A DNA stretch of 16,313 nt, taken from NCBI GenBank assembly GCA_013696235.1, contig JACCYY010000286.1:1-16313 (forward strand). Direction: 5' to 3'. Positions 14,480 to 16,313 of the stretch are shown here, in pieces (the first letter of the stretch is position 1; the number at the start of each line of letters is the position of its first letter). The stretch is from Sporichthyaceae bacterium. GTDB lineage: Bacteria; Actinomycetota; Actinomycetes; JACCYY01. A program made the position numbers and the translations under genes. The notes beneath the pieces were generated by a model that did no database searches, was not told where the DNA came from, and saw nothing but the letters and a program-made list of their open reading frames with translations.

Positions 14480-15063
14480 CGCCGCACCGGAATCCGCTCG
14501 GCGGCGGGCTGGCGCGCGCCGGTCCGGGTCGGTGACGGCCGGTCCGCGAACCGGGCGAGGCGGCTCTCGCAGTGGTCGAGCCAGCGGATCTCCGCCTCCG
14601 CCTGGAAGACCAGCGAGTCGAGGACCAGGAGCCAGGCCAGGTCGCCGGACTCGTCGGCCCGCACCTTGAGGCGTGTGTAGTCCTGGAGCGTCCGCACGGT
14701 CGACGTACGTTGAGTCCGGACCACGTCGTTGACGTCGACACCGGGCACCGTGAGCGCGAGCGCGAGCTTGATCGCGAGCTCGTCGCGGGGTGGGGCGCCG
14801 CGGGCGACCGGCGTGTGGAACCAGCCGGTCACCTCGTCCCGTCCGGCCGGGGTGAGTGCGTAGCGCCGGTACCCGTCGTCGTCGTCACCGCTCTCGACCG
14901 GCACGACCAGCCCGTCACGTTCCAGCCGGCCGAGCGTCGTGTACACCTGCCCGATGTTGAGCGGCCAGGTGGCGCCCGTACGCGCCTCGAACTCCGCGCG
15001 GAGCTGGTAGCCGTACATCGCGCCGTCCTCGAGCAGGGCGAGGAGACCGTTTCTGATGCTCAT
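14476..15063 (-). CDS. PadR family transcriptional regulator
   Basis: A 195-residue dimeric DNA-binding protein. The PadR winged helix occupies residues 1-80, with ALLEDGAMYGYQLRAEF (9-25), recognition-helix region IGQVYTTLGRLERDGLV (37-53) and the wing ending YALTPAGRDEV (68-78). The C-terminal half (95-170) is helical and should form the dimerisation domain (Vir_act_alpha_C type). The last 25 residues are basic and Pro-rich. ATG at 15063 is chosen because it starts the PadR domain and sits 8 nt after a -10 box; the much longer upstream frame is out of family. The first gene of padR-ATPase-permease, it probably represses its own operon from two adjacent palindromes and is released by a ligand, plausibly the exported drug. 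Confidence 0.95.
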   Translation of the reverse strand: MSIRNGLLALLEDGAMYGYQLRAEFEARTGATWPLNIGQVYTTLGRLERDGLVVPVESGDDDDGYRRYALTPAGRDEVTGWFHTPVARGAPPRDELAIKLALALTVPGVDVNDVVRTQRTSTVRTLQDYTRLKVRADESGDLAWLLVLDSLVFQAEAEIRWLDHCESRLARFADRPSPTRTGARQPAAERIPVRR

Positions 15064-15064
15064 G

Positions 15065-15077
15065 GATACCGAGTATG
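15065..15077. promoter_or_regulatory. Operator O1 (probable PadR site)
   Basis: GATACCGAGTATG, core ATACCGAGTAT, is an imperfect dyad covering the whole -10 box of the padR promoter and ending one base from the start codon. Its core matches O2 at 9 of 11 positions. Its centre is 34 bp from that of O2, about three helical turns. Confidence 0.7.
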
Positions 15078-15100
15078 CACGGCATGCCGGCGGTTGTCCA
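15072..15100 (-). promoter_or_regulatory. padR-ABC operon promoter (leaderless)
   Basis: On the minus strand, -35 TGGACA (15095-15100), a 17-bp spacer and -10 CATACT (15072-15077) lead after 8 nt to the ATG at 15063. This is the only promoter in the window with both hexamers at ideal spacing. No Shine-Dalgarno separates it from the start, so the padR message is probably leaderless. Confidence 0.7.
15080..15089. repeat. 10-bp perfect palindrome within the padR promoter spacer
   Basis: CGGCATGCCG sits in the -35/-10 spacer, centred almost exactly midway between operators O1 and O2. It may be a third contact site or chance in GC-rich DNA. Confidence 0.35.
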
Positions 15101-15111
15101 TACCCGGTATG
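15099..15111. promoter_or_regulatory. Operator O2 (probable PadR site)
   Basis: CATACCCGGTATG is a perfect 6+1+6 dyad. It abuts the -35 hexamer, overlapping it by two bases, on the upstream side. With O1 it brackets the promoter, the arrangement expected for a self-repressing PadR dimer pair. Confidence 0.72.
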
Positions 15112-15139
15112 CAGCCGGGATGGACGTGTGTTCGCGGTC

Positions 15140-16114
15140 TCAGCGGACCCGGAGCACGACCTTCCCGACGTGCTGGCTCGCCTCGACGACGCGGTGCGCC
15201 TCGGCGGCCGCGGTGAGCGGCAGGACCCGGTCGACGACGGGCCGCACGGCTCCGGACTCGACCAGCGGCCAGACGTGCTCGCGTACGGAGGCGACGATGG
15301 CTGCCTTCTCCGCCCGCGGCCGGCCACGGAGTGACGTGGCGATCACCGCGCCGCGCTTGGCGAGCAGGGCGCCGATGTCGAGCTCGGCCTTGCTCCCGCC
15401 CTGCAACCCGATGATCACGAGCCGTCCGTTCGGGGCGAGCACCTCGATGTTGCGGGCCAGGTACTTGGCGCCCATGTTGTCGAGCACGACGTCGGCGACC
15501 AGGCGCTCGCGCCGCATCACCTCGACGAAGTCCTCGTCCTTGTAGTTGATCATCACGTCGGCGCCGAGCTCGCGGCAGCGACCGAGCTTGGCGGCGCTGC
15601 CTGCCGTGCAGACCACCCGGGCGCCGCTGTGGTGCGCGAGCTGGATCGCCATCGTTCCGATACCGCTGGCGCCGCCGTGGACCAGGAACGTCTCGCTCGG
15701 GCGGAGGCCGCCCACCATGAACACGTTCGACCACACCGTGCACGCGACCTCTGGCAGTGCGGCCGCCGTGACAAGGTCCACGCCCAAAGGCACCGGCAGG
15801 AGCTGGCCTACCGGCACGGAGACGAGTTCTGCATAGCCGCCGCCGGCCAGCAGCGCGCACACCTCGTCGCCGATGGTCCAGGCCTCGACCCCGTCGCCGA
15901 GCCCGACGATCCGGCCGGAGCACTCGAGACCCGGCCAGGTCGGCTCGCCGGGCGGGGCGTCGTAGCGCCCGATGCGCTGCATCAGGTCGGCCCGGTTGAC
16001 CGCCGTGGCGGCGACCTCGACCAGCACCTCGCCCTCGCCGGCCACCGGGTCGGGCACCTCGCCCCAGACCAGCTGGTCCGGCCCGCCCGGCTCATTGATG
16101 GTGATCGCCTGCAT
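15140..16114 (-). CDS. NAD(P)H-quinone oxidoreductase, PIG3/QOR-like MDR enzyme
   Basis: A zinc-independent medium-chain reductase of 324 residues that reduces quinones or enones with NADPH in the cytosol. The N-terminal GroES-like domain has the catalytic-core AVNRADLMQRIGRY (38-51) and the PGLECSG turn (61-67). The Rossmann domain has the cofactor loop VHGGASGIGT (145-154) in place of the strict GxGxxG motif, and later NYKDEDF and LDNMGAKY, both typical of the PIG3 (TP53I3) branch. No structural-zinc cysteine cluster is present. ATG at 16114 follows TAGCGT by 6 nt, a leaderless arrangement. The stop is 76 bp upstream of padR on the same strand, but padR has its own promoter, so they are probably separate units. 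Confidence 0.93.
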   Translation of the reverse strand: MQAITINEPGGPDQLVWGEVPDPVAGEGEVLVEVAATAVNRADLMQRIGRYDAPPGEPTWPGLECSGRIVGLGDGVEAWTIGDEVCALLAGGGYAELVSVPVGQLLPVPLGVDLVTAAALPEVACTVWSNVFMVGGLRPSETFLVHGGASGIGTMAIQLAHHSGARVVCTAGSAAKLGRCRELGADVMINYKDEDFVEVMRRERLVADVVLDNMGAKYLARNIEVLAPNGRLVIIGLQGGSKAELDIGALLAKRGAVIATSLRGRPRAEKAAIVASVREHVWPLVESGAVRPVVDRVLPLTAAAEAHRVVEASQHVGKVVLRVR

Positions 16115-16120
16115 ACCCGG

Positions 16121-16126
16121 ACGCTA
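16121..16126 (-). promoter_or_regulatory. -10 box of leaderless oxidoreductase promoter
   Basis: Minus-strand TAGCGT followed by CCGGGT (6 nt) and the ATG at 16114. No convincing -35 is visible. Confidence 0.5.
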
Positions 16127-16202
16127 TCCGCGGGCTCCTGCCGCACGTCCCCCGGCCCGAGTGACCAGAGATCATCACCGACGAATCAGCGCAGCCGTGC
16201 CC

Positions 16203-16208
16203 TACCCT
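16203..16208 (+). promoter_or_regulatory. Probable -10 box of tRNA-Ser promoter
   Basis: TACCCT ends 11 nt before the first base of the tRNA, giving a very short 5' leader to be trimmed by RNase P. The -35 region has no clear TTGACA match. Confidence 0.4.
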
Positions 16209-16219
16209 CGACTGGGCCA

Positions 16220-16309
16220 GGAGGGCTCGCATAGTGGACGAGTGCGGCGGTCTTGAAAACCGCTGAGGCGGCAACCCCGTCTCCGTGGGTTCGAATCCCA
16301 CGCCCTCCG
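16220..16309 (+). tRNA. tRNA-Ser (anticodon UGA)
   Basis: A 90-nt class II tRNA. The acceptor stem pairs GGAGGGC (16220-16226) with GCCCTCC (16302-16308) with discriminator G16309. The anticodon stem GCGGT/ACCGC encloses CTTGAAA, giving anticodon TGA. A long variable arm follows, then the T-arm GTGGG-TTCGAAT-CCCAC. The CCA end is not encoded (GCTGA follows) and must be added post-transcriptionally. It reads UCA and, by wobble, other UCN serine codons. Confidence 0.97.
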
Positions 16310-16313
16310 CTGA

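Noticed and set aside
15064..15327. An 88-codon extension upstream of the PadR domain
   Set aside because: It overlaps the oxidoreductase 3' end and would translate through the promoter and operators; the PadR fold starts at the ATG 15063.
16092..16301. A 69-codon minus-strand frame starting MGFEPT
   Set aside because: It begins inside the antisense of the tRNA-Ser T-arm; GFEPT-type starts are a classic artefact of reading tRNA genes backwards.
1..16313. Mobile elements, CRISPR arrays, integration sites
   Set aside because: No transposase, integrase, regularly spaced repeats or direct repeat of the tRNA-Ser 3' end was seen within the window; the tRNA lies at the edge, so an attachment site beyond it cannot be judged.

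Overview
The window is very GC-rich DNA with gene-dense, strongly GC3-biased coding. It comes from an actinobacterium of the proteasome-carrying kind. The clearest lineage markers are a bacterial proteasome activator (Bpa/PafE), a DUF5926 protein, an actinobacterial-type SerRS, and a run of start codons that sit 6-8 nt after a TANNNT -10 box, the signature of leaderless transcripts. I cannot name a genus from the sequence.

Layout, left to right. (1) 1-834 (+) is the 5'-truncated end of a DUF5926 gene. An intergenic stretch follows (835-1142) holding an inverted repeat over the DUF5926 stop codon, a candidate 21-codon small ORF with a Shine-Dalgarno, and a very strong intrinsic terminator. (2) arcA, arginine deiminase (-), is divergent from a family 2 glycosyltransferase gene (+). 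Their start codons are 40 bp apart and both look leaderless. (3) The glycosyltransferase runs tail-to-tail into, and overlaps by 81 bp, a 756-residue membrane protein (-). That protein has an extracytoplasmic region resembling the alkaline-phosphatase fold and a polytopic membrane domain of unknown function. (4) A TMEM165/GDT1-type cation transporter (-) is divergent from serS (+), which is followed after 8 bp by a HAD phosphatase. (5) The HAD gene converges on bpa (-), with both stop codons inside one CTAG. An MFS transporter gene (-) lies upstream of bpa and is coupled to it by an ATGA overlap. (6) A VOC/glyoxalase-like gene (+) is divergent from the MFS gene. (7) A three-gene unit padR - ABC ATPase - FtsX-type permease (-) has 4-bp overlaps at both junctions. 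It has a promoter flanked by two matching palindromic operators. (8) A PIG3-like quinone oxidoreductase (-) and a tRNA-Ser(UGA) (+) close the window.

How the genes may work together. The best-supported regulatory circuit is the padR-ABC operon: a PadR repressor that probably shuts its own promoter, controlling a MacB/FtsX-type exporter. The MFS-bpa pair is one transcription unit, linking a transporter of unknown substrate to proteasomal degradation. The convergent glycosyltransferase / phosphatase-like membrane protein pair is the least understood part and the best candidate for an undescribed envelope function. I saw no insertion sequences, CRISPR arrays, integrases or prophage genes.
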